From Flavobacterium urumqiense (GTDB taxonomy: Bacteria > Bacteroidota > Bacteroidia > Flavobacteriales > Flavobacteriaceae), in assembly GCF_900108015.1 (NCBI RefSeq), contig NZ_FNVP01000012.1, forward strand, positions 34,536 through 98,535: 64,000 bases of DNA, read 5' to 3'. Below are positions 25,574 to 35,686 of this stretch, in pieces. Positions within the stretch are counted from its first letter, which is position 1, and each line of letters begins with the position of its first letter. Both the position numbers and the translations under genes were made by a program. A model generated the notes under the pieces. The model was given only the letters and a program-made list of their open reading frames with translations, ran no database searches and was not told the origin of the DNA.

Positions 25574-26275
25574 ATGTACCTCAATAATTCAAATATAAAA
25601 CTGCCCGAAAATCCAAACACAATCGTTTGGAAATACTTGGATTTGTCTAAGTTTTTGGATTTATTGATGTCTCAAAAGTTATTCATGTCCCGTTCAGATA
25701 AATTTGAGGATCAGTACGAAGGCACTTTTAGCGAACCCACATTTGAAGAAATCAGGAAACTATCCATTGACAATCCTGACTTTTTGAATTATTACAAAAG
25801 TCATCGAGAAAGGGTGGCTATCAGCAGCTGGCACATTAATGAATATGAATCGTTTGCAATGTGGCAAATTTTCACACAGAATAGTGAAGGATTAGCGATT
25901 CAATCTACGATTGGCAGACTACAAAACGCGCTGCAACCAGAGCAAGTTTATAAACAGTACATCGGCGAAGTTAATTATATCGATTACAAAAAGGAATACA
26001 TTCCCTTTGACGATATGTTCTTCCCTTTTCTGTTTAAACGAAAAAGTTTTCAGTACGAGCGAGAAGTCCGAATCATCACTGATATTGCCGAAAATGATAT
26101 CAAAATTAATGAAGGTTTAAAAATCAATGTTGATATCAACCAATTAATCGAAAAAATTTATATTCATCCAAAATCTGAAAACTGGTACAAAAACTTAGTA
26201 ATTCAACTGGTTTCCGAGTTAGGTTTTAATTTTGAGATTGAAAAATCCGATTTAGAAAGTGATATTTTAATTTAA
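25574..26275 (+). CDS. DUF2971 protein
   Basis: 233 residues. The family pattern is present: VWKYLDLSKFLDLL near the start, KLFMSRSDKFEDQYEG, AISSWHINEYESFAMWQIF and FQYEREVRII near the end. The conserved His, Trp, Arg and Glu suggest an enzyme-like fold, but no function is established. It is the third gene of the mutase/exporter transcript (17-base gap). No terminator is obvious, but an inverted repeat (26376-26440) follows. Confidence 0.85.
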   Translation: MYLNNSNIKLPENPNTIVWKYLDLSKFLDLLMSQKLFMSRSDKFEDQYEGTFSEPTFEEIRKLSIDNPDFLNYYKSHRERVAISSWHINEYESFAMWQIFTQNSEGLAIQSTIGRLQNALQPEQVYKQYIGEVNYIDYKKEYIPFDDMFFPFLFKRKSFQYEREVRIITDIAENDIKINEGLKINVDINQLIEKIYIHPKSENWYKNLVIQLVSELGFNFEIEKSDLESDILI

Positions 26276-26375
26276 ATAATACTCTTTAAACCTACGGTCT
26301 AGATCAACATTCTGAACACTAGTTTGAGACACAGATAACACTGATTAAGCAGAATTACACTGATTTTTAATTAAA

Positions 26376-26440
26376 ATTAAACACGAATTTCACTAATTGT
26401 ACTTATTAATTCGTGCACATTAGTGAAATTCGTGTTTAAT
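26376..26440. repeat. 22-bp perfect inverted repeat
   Basis: The arm at 26376-26397 (ATTAAACACGAATTTCACTA...) is an exact inverse of 26419-26440, with a 21-base spacer, between convergent genes. It has no T run, so it is not a classic terminator. It resembles the short dispersed repeats common in Flavobacterium intergenic DNA. Confidence 0.8.
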
Positions 26441-26478
26441 ATCATGCCTGTTTTTTGGTTCTACACCGTAGTGGCTTT

Positions 26479-27201
26479 TTAAACTGGTTTGTAACTAATT
26501 ACTCTCCATTCCTTTTTAGACAAATCGATATAGTTGTAATGCACTACATCCTTATTATCAAATTGTCCATTTTTATTAGTATCCTCAACAGTTCTAAAAT
26601 ACAAACAGTTTTTAGATTCCATTAATTTCCAATCGATCAACTCCTGAAAATTATCTGATATTTTAGTGAGTTTATGCCCACTTATTTCACTAAGATATAA
26701 AGCTTTAATATCACTCGTATCTAATTTTCCATCCTTATTGGTATCCATATCAACCATGGTATAAACCATAATTTGGTTCTTGGTTTTATCGGCAACTGAT
26801 TTTAAGTAGGTAGCCGTTTGAATTAAAACTGGTTTATCAGTCAATGCTTTTATAGAATCGGAATCAATCCGTTGAAATTTTAAATTCTGCAAAAAACCGG
26901 TGATTTCATTTTCTCCATAATTAGATATTGTAAAACTCAAATCATTCACGCTAGAAGATCCATATTTTGTTTTAATCCCTTTTTCACGAATACTTAGATC
27001 ACCAACCGGATGAATCAAATAATCCGTCCCTTCCATTTGTATAGGTAAATCAGCAATTGCTATCAAAGTAGAATCGGTTTTCACCACACTCTTTCCTTTA
27101 TTAGGAGCATCATAAGTTACTTTAGGTTTTTCTTGATCTTCTTTACAGCTGGCAAGAAGTAAAACAAATATTCCTAATAAAGTGATATGTAATTTTTTCA
27201 T
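26479..27201 (-). CDS. Lipoprotein with two EF-hand-like calcium loops
   Basis: 240 residues. The signal and lipobox are at the start: KKLHITLLGIFVLLLASCKED, with the lipidated Cys near residue 19. Two dockerin/EF-hand-like loops are clear: DMDTNKDGKLDTSDI (about 149-163) and VEDTNKNGQFDNKDV (about 205-219); the D-x-N/D-x-D/N-G spacing suggests calcium binding. The rest is beta-rich and unassigned. It is a single gene, and the protein is probably at the envelope surface or in the periplasm. Confidence 0.85.
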   Translation of the reverse strand: MKKLHITLLGIFVLLLASCKEDQEKPKVTYDAPNKGKSVVKTDSTLIAIADLPIQMEGTDYLIHPVGDLSIREKGIKTKYGSSSVNDLSFTISNYGENEITGFLQNLKFQRIDSDSIKALTDKPVLIQTATYLKSVADKTKNQIMVYTMVDMDTNKDGKLDTSDIKALYLSEISGHKLTKISDNFQELIDWKLMESKNCLYFRTVEDTNKNGQFDNKDVVHYNYIDLSKKEWRVISYKPV

Positions 27202-27325
27202 GATGGTATACTATTTATAATAAATTCAAATGTAATCATTTTTAAAAATGGTAACGACATTCTTTGATTGATTTATATAACAGAAATCGTTTATACTATT
27301 ATTAAAATCCAAATATTTGTTCTAG

Positions 27326-29791
27326 TTACAACTTCGCATTCAATTTTACATTAAAAACTCTAGTTGTCATATAATTTGGAATTGCATATTGAATTTTGGA
27401 ATAAACATCGCGAACCCAAGTATTAGTAATCGCATTTTGGTTATCAAAGAGGTTAAAAATCTCTAATCCTATCTCTAATTCTTTTAAGCTTTTTAACCAT
27501 TTTCTGTTAATATTCGTACTTTCATTAATAAGCACTTTGGAAAATCCAACATCAGCTCTGCGGTAATCTTTTAATCTATTTTGGTACAAATAAGGATCCG
27601 CGTAAGATGGCGATCCTCCCGGTAAACCAGTATTATAAACCAAATTCAAATATAATTTGACACTCGGAATTTTAGGCATAAAATCTTGGAATAAAAGTCC
27701 AAATTTTAATCGCTGATCCGTTGGTCTGGCAATAAATCCTCTATCGGCGCTATTTTCTTCTGTTTTTAGATAGCCAAAACTCAACCAAGATTCTGTTCCG
27801 GGAACAAACTCTCCATTCAATCTGACATCTAATCCCTGTGCATAGGCTCTAGCATTATTTGTAGCCGCATAACGTATGCGAACATTATCAATCGTATAGG
27901 TATTTACATCCGCCAACGATTTATAATATAATTCCGAAACCAGTTTGAAAGGACGATTCCACATTTTGAAACTGTAATCATTACTCAAAACAAAATGAAT
28001 GGATTGCTGTGCCTTTACATTAGGTTGCACTACTCCACCGGCGTCTCGCAACTCCCTATAAAATGGTGGTTGATGATATAATCCTCCAGAAAGTCTAAAA
28101 ACCATATCCTTCTCCCAATTCGGTTTTATGGCAAATTGTGCCCTTGGACTAATTGTCATTTGTGATTTACCTGCTATATCGTCTCCCAAAACTTCCCAAT
28201 TATGCAATCGTACTCCTGCATTATACCAAACTTCACTAGAACCTATATGCTCTTTACGGCTCCATTGCGCATAACCTGAAAATCTATTGATGGTATTAAA
28301 ATTAGTGGCTCTCACATTTTGATAGGGAACGAGAGGTCCTGTGTAAGAAGAGTTGGGTTGATCTTTTTTAGGCAAAATTACAATTGGAGGGTTTATAGAA
28401 AAACCAGCTGAATCAATTACTTCCCACTCTACAACTCTATCGCGAATGGATTCCCGCGTATATTTTACTCCCCATTCCAATTGGTTTTCCTTCCAATCAT
28501 AAATTCCTTTTACCTCCGTGTTTACAATTAAGGCATCCAGATCATTTCGAGCATGATTCAGTTGTGTTCCAATTCCTCTTGTAAAATCAACGTTACCATA
28601 CGTTTCAGAACCAATATTAGCATCTACCTCTCCTAAACGGTATTGTGCAAAAATGTCAAAATATTCTTGTTCTAAAGTATGAAAAACGGATCCGATAAAT
28701 TTTAAAGTAAAATTGTTATTTACTTTAAATGTAGACTTTACAGCTCCGAAATAAGTATCATATTTATCTTTCTCCTGTCCCTCATAGTATATCAAAAGTG
28801 CCATCGGTTTATCAAGTGTTCCAAAATTAGTTTGCCGACTTAATGGTTGATATTGGTATTTGTTTTGAGAAATATTTCCAAGAAAACTCCACTGCCATTT
28901 AGAAGAGGCCTGGTAATTAATGTTTGTTTGAATATCTGCAAATGAAGGGGTGAAATTAGTTTGAGTATCCTGACTTTTCACCAAAAGACTATTATTACGA
29001 TACCTTACTCCAGTAATCGCTGACCACTTTTTATTTTTAGAAACAGCATCTACAGACAGGCTTCCGCCAAGTAAACTTGCTTCAAGTGTTGCTCCAAATT
29101 TTGTAGGCTTTCTATAGCTAATATCTAAAACTGAGGATAGTTTGTCTCCAAATTTAGCTTGAAAACCACCAGCGGAAAAGTCAACATTTTGTACTAAGTT
29201 GGTATTTGTGAAACTTAATCCTTCTTGCTGTCCGGACCGAATAAGAAAGGGACGATAAACTTCAATTTCATTTACATAAACCAAGTTCTCATCATAATTC
29301 CCGCCGCGAACCGCATATTGCGTACTCAGTTCATTATTAGAATTAACTCCCGGTAAGGTTTTTAAAATATTCTCAATACCAGCATTAGCGCCAGGCATTT
29401 TCCGAATAACTTCGGGTTCAATTGTAATAATTCCTTGAATTCTTTTTTTGTTTTTGGAGATAATGATAACTTCTCCCATTTGTTCCTGATACTCATTCAT
29501 AACCAAGTTCATTTCATAATCTTCATTAGGTTTTAATAAAATAGAAACGGTAGTCTTTTTCAAAGAAACATGAGTAAAAATGACAATCACTTGTTGATTT
29601 GCAGGAACGGCTAAATCAAAAAACCCATTCGCATTGGATTGTGCAGAATTACCAAGGCATACAACATTTACGTTGTCTATTGGCTGATTGTTGGAACTAA
29701 GAACTATTCCTCTAATTCGAGCTTTTTGGCCAGTTGCAACAAACCCAATACAGAAAAAAAAGAAAACAAGTATTAATCTATTTGTACTCAA
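27326..29791 (-). CDS. TonB-dependent receptor with CarboxypepD-like N-terminal domain
   Basis: 821 residues. A signal peptide is followed by a carboxypeptidase-regulatory-like beta-sandwich (RIRGIVLSSNNQPIDNVNV, about 25-100), the plug domain (GIENILKTLPGVNSNNELS, AVRGGNYDENLVYVNEIEVY) and the beta-barrel to the C-terminal strand (TTRVFNVKLNAKL). It imports a large or scarce substrate through the outer membrane using TonB energy. There is no SusD partner gene, so a polysaccharide is not suggested. It follows the M23 peptidase gene by 12 bases, so they are one transcript. Confidence 0.94.
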   Translation of the reverse strand: MSTNRLILVFFFFCIGFVATGQKARIRGIVLSSNNQPIDNVNVVCLGNSAQSNANGFFDLAVPANQQVIVIFTHVSLKKTTVSILLKPNEDYEMNLVMNEYQEQMGEVIIISKNKKRIQGIITIEPEVIRKMPGANAGIENILKTLPGVNSNNELSTQYAVRGGNYDENLVYVNEIEVYRPFLIRSGQQEGLSFTNTNLVQNVDFSAGGFQAKFGDKLSSVLDISYRKPTKFGATLEASLLGGSLSVDAVSKNKKWSAITGVRYRNNSLLVKSQDTQTNFTPSFADIQTNINYQASSKWQWSFLGNISQNKYQYQPLSRQTNFGTLDKPMALLIYYEGQEKDKYDTYFGAVKSTFKVNNNFTLKFIGSVFHTLEQEYFDIFAQYRLGEVDANIGSETYGNVDFTRGIGTQLNHARNDLDALIVNTEVKGIYDWKENQLEWGVKYTRESIRDRVVEWEVIDSAGFSINPPIVILPKKDQPNSSYTGPLVPYQNVRATNFNTINRFSGYAQWSRKEHIGSSEVWYNAGVRLHNWEVLGDDIAGKSQMTISPRAQFAIKPNWEKDMVFRLSGGLYHQPPFYRELRDAGGVVQPNVKAQQSIHFVLSNDYSFKMWNRPFKLVSELYYKSLADVNTYTIDNVRIRYAATNNARAYAQGLDVRLNGEFVPGTESWLSFGYLKTEENSADRGFIARPTDQRLKFGLLFQDFMPKIPSVKLYLNLVYNTGLPGGSPSYADPYLYQNRLKDYRRADVGFSKVLINESTNINRKWLKSLKELEIGLEIFNLFDNQNAITNTWVRDVYSKIQYAIPNYMTTRVFNVKLNAKL

Positions 29792-29803
29792 ATGATTTGA
29801 TTT

Positions 29804-31501
29804 TTATTTTTTTTGACTTCTAAAAAACTGAGTCACAAAGGTAGATGAATTTCCTACATTATCAATTACAACTATTTTTAAATCATTGGCACCTTCGGCC
29901 ACAATTCCATCGCTAAAATTATGTGTTATTTTTTTAGTTTTATTATCATATTCGAATAATATCCAGTTTCCATTCAAATAGCCATTATACGATTTTACGC
30001 CTGATAAACTATCCGTTATAGTAAGTTGAATATTCTTTTGGTCACTTAACCATTTTCCTTCAATTGGTTTTGTGAGGTTGATTTTTGGCGTAATTGTGTC
30101 CAAAATTAAAGCAAACTGACCTAATATTTTTGATTTCGCAGTAAATAAACTATCCTTGCGAAAAGTAGGAAGGTAGCTTATTTTTTTTCCTTCAATCATA
30201 CCAATAAATAATTTGCTTTTTTGAGCCTCACTGTATTTGTTGTCTTCAATAGAAATGGTAAAATTAGTATGAGCCGGAACGGTATCATCATGAAGAAATA
30301 AAGTATCGTTTTTTACATCAAAATTCATGTCGAAATCATCATAGAAAGTTCCAGAAGGAAAAAAAACAGACATATTCTCTTTGGCAAAATTGCAATCTTT
30401 GTTCGCTTTTACAAAATAGTTAGACACAACTGGCTCTTTGTCAATAATAGTAGCTAATAAATCATACTTAATAGGAATAGAAACAGTGCTTTTATTGCCA
30501 TAAAAATCAGAAACCTCAATACGACAAACCGCTGCTAAATTTGGAAGTACTGAAAAAATTCCATTATTCTCTTCAGTTTTGATGATACTAAGCCCATATT
30601 TATTTTTCATAAATAATTTCTGAACCCTTTGTTGCATTTTTTTATACCTCGAATAATCGATCAGTGCGTTCACATATCTCATTTCATCAAAAGAATAGGT
30701 ATCAAATTGATAACCAAAATTTGGTTTTCCGTTATAAAAAGACTGTACCTTAAAAACCCCATTTTTATTAAAAGAGACATCATCGTAATCGAAAGTTGAA
30801 ATACCAAAACCAATATTTCCATTGGAAACTACTTTCTCTGACAGATAACTTCCATCTTTTTGCAACGATAAATTTAATAATAGAGGACGTTTTGAATGAT
30901 TCACAGTAGTTTTAGAATCTATTGGATAAACATAAACACTTGAAATAATAGGCTTCTTATTATCCTTTATATTTTTATCGAAACCAAAAAACATAGGATT
31001 TATAACTTTTTCCGTTTTAGTGTCCCGAATCTCAAAATGCAAATGCGGTCCTTCAGAAGCTCCTGTATTTCCAGAAAAAGCAATGATTTGTCCTTTCTTG
31101 ACAACTAATTCATCGGGTTTAAGAAACATTTCAATCTCAAATGAATTCTCTTTATAATGCATCTTCTTTATGTACTTTTCAATTGCATCATTCGCACTTT
31201 GCAAATGTCCATACACCGAAGTATATCCGTTCGGATGGGTAATATAAATTGCCTTTCCGTTACCAAATGTAGAAATTTTTATCCTGGACACATATCCATC
31301 CGCAACTGCGTGTACCTCTAGTCCCTCTTTTTGCATTGTTTTTAAATCGAAACCAGCATGGAAATGATTGGGTCTTAATTCTCCAAAATTTCCTGAAAGT
31401 TGCATCGGAATATCAAGTGGCGGATCAAAATAATCTTTTGGATATTCTATCTGAGCAAAAAGAGCATTGGAAAAAAAAAGTAAAAAAGCAAAAAATTTCA
31501 T
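29804..31501 (-). CDS. Exported M23-family metallopeptidase
   Basis: 565 residues. After a signal peptide (KFFAFLLFFSNALFA) the LytM/M23 domain follows (about 30-175). The zinc ligands are HFHAGFDL (His and Asp) and the final HLHFEIRD; GAS.G and VYGHLQ fit too. In this class the enzyme cuts peptidoglycan peptide cross-links or acts as an endopeptidase. The remaining 380 residues are beta-rich and unassigned and may bind the wall or the receptor. It is in an operon with the TonB receptor after a 12-base gap. Confidence 0.93.
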   Translation of the reverse strand: MKFFAFLLFFSNALFAQIEYPKDYFDPPLDIPMQLSGNFGELRPNHFHAGFDLKTMQKEGLEVHAVADGYVSRIKISTFGNGKAIYITHPNGYTSVYGHLQSANDAIEKYIKKMHYKENSFEIEMFLKPDELVVKKGQIIAFSGNTGASEGPHLHFEIRDTKTEKVINPMFFGFDKNIKDNKKPIISSVYVYPIDSKTTVNHSKRPLLLNLSLQKDGSYLSEKVVSNGNIGFGISTFDYDDVSFNKNGVFKVQSFYNGKPNFGYQFDTYSFDEMRYVNALIDYSRYKKMQQRVQKLFMKNKYGLSIIKTEENNGIFSVLPNLAAVCRIEVSDFYGNKSTVSIPIKYDLLATIIDKEPVVSNYFVKANKDCNFAKENMSVFFPSGTFYDDFDMNFDVKNDTLFLHDDTVPAHTNFTISIEDNKYSEAQKSKLFIGMIEGKKISYLPTFRKDSLFTAKSKILGQFALILDTITPKINLTKPIEGKWLSDQKNIQLTITDSLSGVKSYNGYLNGNWILFEYDNKTKKITHNFSDGIVAEGANDLKIVVIDNVGNSSTFVTQFFRSQKK

Positions 31502-31620
31502 TGTAGCAGATTTTTGCTAAGATAAAAAAAACCAGTTAATAAAAATCAGAAAAAAATCAAATCACAACATACTGAATTACATATAATTGCTTTTTTTAAT
31601 GTAAAAAAATCGATAAAATA

Positions 31621-31650
31621 TTGCAATAATAAAAAGGAATACTAACTTTG
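31621..31650 (+). promoter_or_regulatory. Promoter of the zapB-like/zapA unit
   Basis: TTG (31621-31623), 19 bases, TAACTTTG (31643-31650), and then the ATG at 31679. It matches the Bacteroidota consensus. Confidence 0.75.
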
Positions 31651-31678
31651 TAAGATTAAGTAATGAAATAGGATTATA

Positions 31679-31969
31679 ATGAGTGTAATTGCAGAAATAA
31701 TTGATACTCTTGAAAATAAGGTTGAAAAACTTTTCATGAAAATGAAAAGTTTAGAAAAAAACAGTCAAGATTTAAAAATTGAATTAACTAAAGCTGCACA
31801 AGTCATACAAACTCAATCTCAAGAGATTGAAGCGCTAAAAACGCAGTGTGAAACACTCAAAATGGCAAATGCATTACTAGGCAGTGACGAAAATAAGAGA
31901 GATACGAAGCTTAAAATAAATTCATTAATTCGCGAAATTGATTACTGTATAGCGCAACTATCAGACTAA
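31679..31969 (+). CDS. Small coiled-coil protein, ZapB-like
   Basis: 96 residues, entirely helical with heptad patterns (EIIDTLENKVEKLFMKMKSL, then a Gln/Lys-rich coil) and no membrane span. It stands 8 bases before zapA in the same transcript, as small coiled-coil cell-division partners often do. The name ZapB-like reflects size, structure and position only; direct similarity is weak. The likely role is structural support of the FtsZ ring or chromosome-septum linkage. Confidence 0.7.
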   Translation: MSVIAEIIDTLENKVEKLFMKMKSLEKNSQDLKIELTKAAQVIQTQSQEIEALKTQCETLKMANALLGSDENKRDTKLKINSLIREIDYCIAQLSD

Positions 31970-31977
31970 TAAAAGAT

Positions 31978-32271
31978 ATGGACGAAAAGCTTAAAATTAA
32001 AATATCAATTGCAGACAGAGTCTATCCGTTAACGGTTGATTTGTCTCAAGAAGAAGGCCTTAGAAGCGCTTCCAAGAAAATTGATGTGATGATAAAGCAG
32101 TTTGAAGAAAATTATGCAGTTCGTGATAAACAAGATGTATTAGCCATGTGTGCCTTACAATTTGCATCACAATCAGAACAAAAACAAATTGATAATACTA
32201 TTGATGGAGAAGCAACCATTGAAAGAATAAAAAAAATCAACGCGCTTTTAGATCAATATCTCGACAATTAA
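31978..32271 (+). CDS. zapA: Cell division protein ZapA
   Basis: 97 residues. The start (EKLKIKISIADRVYPLTVD) and the following SQEEGLRSASKKID are the classic N-terminal beta/alpha part of ZapA; a long C-terminal helix follows. ZapA binds FtsZ filaments and stabilises the division ring. It is followed directly by the 6S RNA gene and then rny, an arrangement found in many bacteria (zapA-ssrS). Confidence 0.93.
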   Translation: MDEKLKIKISIADRVYPLTVDLSQEEGLRSASKKIDVMIKQFEENYAVRDKQDVLAMCALQFASQSEQKQIDNTIDGEATIERIKKINALLDQYLDN

Positions 32272-32294
32272 ACGTTCTTTACAAAAGACTAAGA

Positions 32295-32460
32295 TACTGC
32301 CTACATTAGTTCACATTTGGTAAACTCAACACTAACAATTTAGAATGAGCAAATCATCACTACTAAAGCATGCCACGCTTCGGCGAGGAAACTTGAACAG
32401 TGAGTTAGCTCAAAACTTGTCATTCCGAGTTTATTCAATCTCACTAATGTAGGCTTTTTT
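32295..32460 (+). ncRNA. ssrS: 6S RNA
   Basis: The closing stem GCCTACATTAGT (32299-32310) pairs exactly with ACTAATGTAGGC (32443-32454), then six T (32455-32460) make the terminator. The segment between them, about 130 bases, contains the CATGCCACGCTTCGGCG hairpin and the large bulge typical of 6S RNA, which mimics an open promoter and holds housekeeping RNA polymerase. Its position between zapA and the next gene agrees with 6S loci elsewhere. The 5' end near 32295 is approximate. Confidence 0.85.
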
Positions 32461-32480
32461 ATATATAAATTTTAACAAAC

Positions 32481-34043
32481 ATGGACATAGTAACGATCAT
32501 CATTTCAGGAATTATAGGTATTGTAGGAGGTTTTGGAATAGCCAAAATAATTGAAAAAAGCAATATTTCTAATTTAATCAAAAACGCTAAAAAAGAGGCT
32601 TCATCAATCTTAAAAGATGCTAATCTTGAAGCTGAAAACATAAAAAAAGATAAAATACTTCAAGCAAAAGAAAAATTTATTGAATTAAAATCAGAGCATG
32701 AGCAAGTAATTCTTTCTCGTGATAAAAAAGTAGCTGAAATTGAAAAAAGAATTAGAGATAAAGAATCTCAAATTTCTAATGAATTATCAAAAGCAAAAAA
32801 AGTTAATGATGATTTCGAATCAAAAACTTTAGAATACAATTCAAAAATAGAAATTCTAGACAAAAGGCAAGCTGAAGTTGACAAATTACACAAAAGTCAA
32901 TTGCAACAACTGGAAGTTATATCCGGTTTATCTGCCGAGGAAGCTAAAAATCAATTAGTAGAAGGATTGAAAGCGGAAGCCAAAAGCAAAGCTATGTCGC
33001 ATATTCAAGATACTATTGAAGAAGCTAAATTGACAGCACAACAAGAAGCGAAGAAAATCATTATCAATACAATTCAAAGAGTTGGAACTGAAGAAGCAGT
33101 AGAAAACTGTGTTTCGGTATTCAACATTGAATCTGATGATGTAAAAGGTAGAATTATTGGTCGTGAAGGTAGAAACATCAGAGCATTAGAGGCAGCAACT
33201 GGAGTTGAAATAATTGTAGATGATACACCAGAAGCAATTATCCTTTCTTGTTTTGATCCAGTACGTAGAGAAATTGCACGTTTGGCTTTGCACAAATTGG
33301 TAACTGACGGAAGAATTCACCCAGCTCGAATTGAAGAAGTTGTTGCTAAAACAGCCAAACAAATTGACGATGAAATTATAGAAGTTGGTAAACGTACCGT
33401 CATTGATTTAGGAATTCATGGATTGCATCCTGAATTAATTAAAGTAGTTGGGCGTATGAAATACCGTTCTTCTTATGGACAAAATTTATTGCAACACTCC
33501 CGTGAAGTTTCTAAACTTTGTGGAATTATGGCTGCCGAATTAGGTCTGAATGTAAAATTGGCTAAAAGAGCCGGTTTATTACACGATATTGGTAAAGTTC
33601 CAGATGCAGAAAGTGATTTACCTCACGCCTTATTAGGAATGCAATGGGCTGAAAAATATGGTGAAAAAGAAGAAGTTTGTAATGCAATTGGAGCGCATCA
33701 TGATGAGATAGAAATGAAATCTTTATTATCCCCGATTATTCAGGTTTGTGATGCTATTTCAGGCGCTAGACCTGGCGCAAGAAGACAAGTATTAGATTCC
33801 TATATCCAACGTTTAAAAGACCTTGAAGAAGTGGCTTACGGATTTAGCGGTGTAAAAAACGCCTATGCTATTCAAGCCGGTAGAGAACTTCGTGTTATCG
33901 TAGAAAGCGAAAAAGTTTCAGATGATAATGCTGCTACTTTATCTTTTGAAATATCACAAAAAATACAAACAGAAATGACTTATCCTGGTCAAGTGAAAGT
34001 AACTGTAATTAGAGAAACTAGAGCGGTAAATATTGCAAAATAA
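32481..34043 (+). CDS. rny: Ribonuclease Y
   Basis: 520 residues. The N-terminal membrane anchor ([19 protein letters not shown]) is followed by a long coiled coil (30-210), a KH domain ([19 protein letters not shown] near 218-236) and the HD domain with [15 protein letters not shown] near 370. RNase Y starts mRNA decay from the membrane. The order anchor, coil, KH, HD and the length match the family. A terminator follows. It is the last gene of the zapB-like/zapA/6S neighbourhood. Confidence 0.97.
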   Translation: MDIVTIIISGIIGIVGGFGIAKIIEKSNISNLIKNAKKEASSILKDANLEAENIKKDKILQAKEKFIELKSEHEQVILSRDKKVAEIEKRIRDKESQISNELSKAKKVNDDFESKTLEYNSKIEILDKRQAEVDKLHKSQLQQLEVISGLSAEEAKNQLVEGLKAEAKSKAMSHIQDTIEEAKLTAQQEAKKIIINTIQRVGTEEAVENCVSVFNIESDDVKGRIIGREGRNIRALEAATGVEIIVDDTPEAIILSCFDPVRREIARLALHKLVTDGRIHPARIEEVVAKTAKQIDDEIIEVGKRTVIDLGIHGLHPELIKVVGRMKYRSSYGQNLLQHSREVSKLCGIMAAELGLNVKLAKRAGLLHDIGKVPDAESDLPHALLGMQWAEKYGEKEEVCNAIGAHHDEIEMKSLLSPIIQVCDAISGARPGARRQVLDSYIQRLKDLEEVAYGFSGVKNAYAIQAGRELRVIVESEKVSDDNAATLSFEISQKIQTEMTYPGQVKVTVIRETRAVNIAK

Positions 34044-34071
34044 TTCGCTTTAAGCTCAATTTGATAATACA

Positions 34072-34109
34072 TAAAAAGACTTATTGATTCAAAATCGGTA
34101 AGTCTTTTT
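34072..34109. terminator. Terminator after rny
   Basis: AAAAAGACTTA...TAAGTCTTTTT; A and T arms allow it to serve both directions. Confidence 0.8.
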
Positions 34110-34151
34110 GCATTATCTATTTCCTATCATCGGTAAACCGCAACTATAATC

Positions 34152-35051
34152 TTAACTCTTTCTGGGATGAAAAGTATTAAGTATTTCTGTCAAAAATTTT
34201 CTGTCGAGATGCACATAAATCTCCGTGGTAGTTATCGACTCATGACCCAGCATTAATTGAATAGAACGTAAGTCAGCACCATTTTCCAGTAGATGAGTCG
34301 CAAAAGAATGCCGCAACGTATGTGGACTAATATTTTTATTCAAATTTATTTTAACAGCTAAATTTTTAATAATCGTAAAAATCATGGCCCGAGTCAATTG
34401 TTTACCTCTTCTGCTTAAGAATAAAGTATCTTCAAATCCCCTTTGAATACCCAAATGTGTTCTAATATTATTTTTATAAATTTCAATATATTTTTGGGTC
34501 AAATCCCCAACAGGCACAAAACGCTGTTTATTTCCTTTACCCGTAATTTTTACAAATCCTTCATCGAAAAATAAATCAGAAATTTTCAAAGAAGTCAATT
34601 CCGAAACTCGAAGCCCACAGCCATAAAGCGTCTCCAAAATAGCTCTATTACGTTCTCCTTCGTTAGATGTTAAATCTATACCGGCTATTAGTGAATCAAT
34701 TTCATTAGTAGTTAATGTATCTGGAAGTTTTCTTCCCGTTTTGGGCGTTTCAATCAATTCAAGAGGATTAGTAGGACGGTAATCCTCAAAAATTAAATAG
34801 CCAAAAAAACTTTTTAATCCAGAAATAATTCTGGCTTGAGAACGAGGATTAACTTGTTTTGAAACATCATAAATAAACTGCTGCAGTGTCTCCTCTCCTA
34901 TTTTTATTGGAGAAACTGCAATTTCATTTTCAGTAAGAAATAAACGTAATCGATCAATATCGAAAGAATAGTTTTCGATGGTATTCTTAGATAAACCGCG
35001 CTCGATTTTCAGATATGATTGATAACCTTTGATGTATGAATTCCAATCCAT
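34152..35051 (-). CDS. xerD: Site-specific tyrosine recombinase XerD-like
   Basis: 299 residues. An N-terminal SAM-like DNA-binding domain (YLKIERGLSKNTIENYSFD) is followed by the catalytic domain: Arg in YGCGLRVSELTSL, Lys in GKGNKQR, HTLRHSFATHLLENGADLRS, LGHES and the nucleophile Tyr in TTEIYVHLD. It resolves chromosome dimers at dif with its partner, or acts as the single Xer; other Xer genes are not in the window. The adjacent genes are beta-barrel proteins, not an integron. Confidence 0.92.
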   Translation of the reverse strand: MDWNSYIKGYQSYLKIERGLSKNTIENYSFDIDRLRLFLTENEIAVSPIKIGEETLQQFIYDVSKQVNPRSQARIISGLKSFFGYLIFEDYRPTNPLELIETPKTGRKLPDTLTTNEIDSLIAGIDLTSNEGERNRAILETLYGCGLRVSELTSLKISDLFFDEGFVKITGKGNKQRFVPVGDLTQKYIEIYKNNIRTHLGIQRGFEDTLFLSRRGKQLTRAMIFTIIKNLAVKINLNKNISPHTLRHSFATHLLENGADLRSIQLMLGHESITTTEIYVHLDRKFLTEILNTFHPRKS

Positions 35052-35080
35052 GGTTACAAAGTAAAGACTTTTTTAGACAT

Positions 35081-35108
35081 AAAAAAACCTCCTGAATAAG
35101 AGGTTTTA
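35081..35108. terminator. Terminator between xerD and the beta-barrel pseudogene
   Basis: AAAACCTC...GAGGTTTT with A and T runs on both sides. Confidence 0.75.
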
Positions 35109-35137
35109 AAATATTTTATAAAAAAGAATCAGAATTT

Positions 35138-35638
35138 TTAACCAAGACCAACATATAAACCGCTGAGTTTACTGCTAGAATTATCATCTATAACCTTTAG
35201 GAAATTATTCAAACTTAAATTATATTTTGCAGCAAATGAAATGTTTTTTGTCACATCATATGAAAGTCCAAAATCTAAGATAATGTTGACCGAATTATTT
35301 TAATTTGAACTGGTAAAAAAGCCCAAATTTGGTTTCGTTCAAAGTTTGCTATTATCAAAAATTTTATATTTAGCATTGCTCAACACTTGCACTTGATCTA
35401 AGCATTTGATAAAGACATACAAAACTTCAGGTCGAAGATGGAATTTCCTGAAGAGTTCCGGATCAGCAAATCCCCCGATATAAATCCCAGTTTTCGTCTC
35501 GGCTCCAGAAACATTTGCATGTGTAAATTTAGTTGAAGCAAAATCAGATACTGCCTTTAAATCATATCTGACGTCTTGGGCATTTGCGAATCCAAAAATA
35601 ACTACTGCCATTACAGTTACTATAATTTTATTCCTCAA
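35138..35638 (-). pseudogene. PorT-like outer membrane beta-barrel, two in-frame stops
   Basis: The first 99 residues read as an exported porin-family protein (signal RNKIIVTVMAVVIFGFANAQ, GIYIGGFADPELF, RPEVLYVF). At TGA near 35339 the frame stops, but it continues in the same frame as PNLGFF, a second stop, then ILDFGLSYDVTKNIS, AAKYNLSLNNF, and LYVGLG at the natural end. Thus only point stops break it, not a frameshift. Intact members are about 165-200 residues. It lies next to three intact relatives and is probably a recently lost paralogue. Confidence 0.82.
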
Positions 35639-35686
35639 TTTCTATTACTACGGTTATTGAATTAAAAAATAAAACAAATAGGACTT

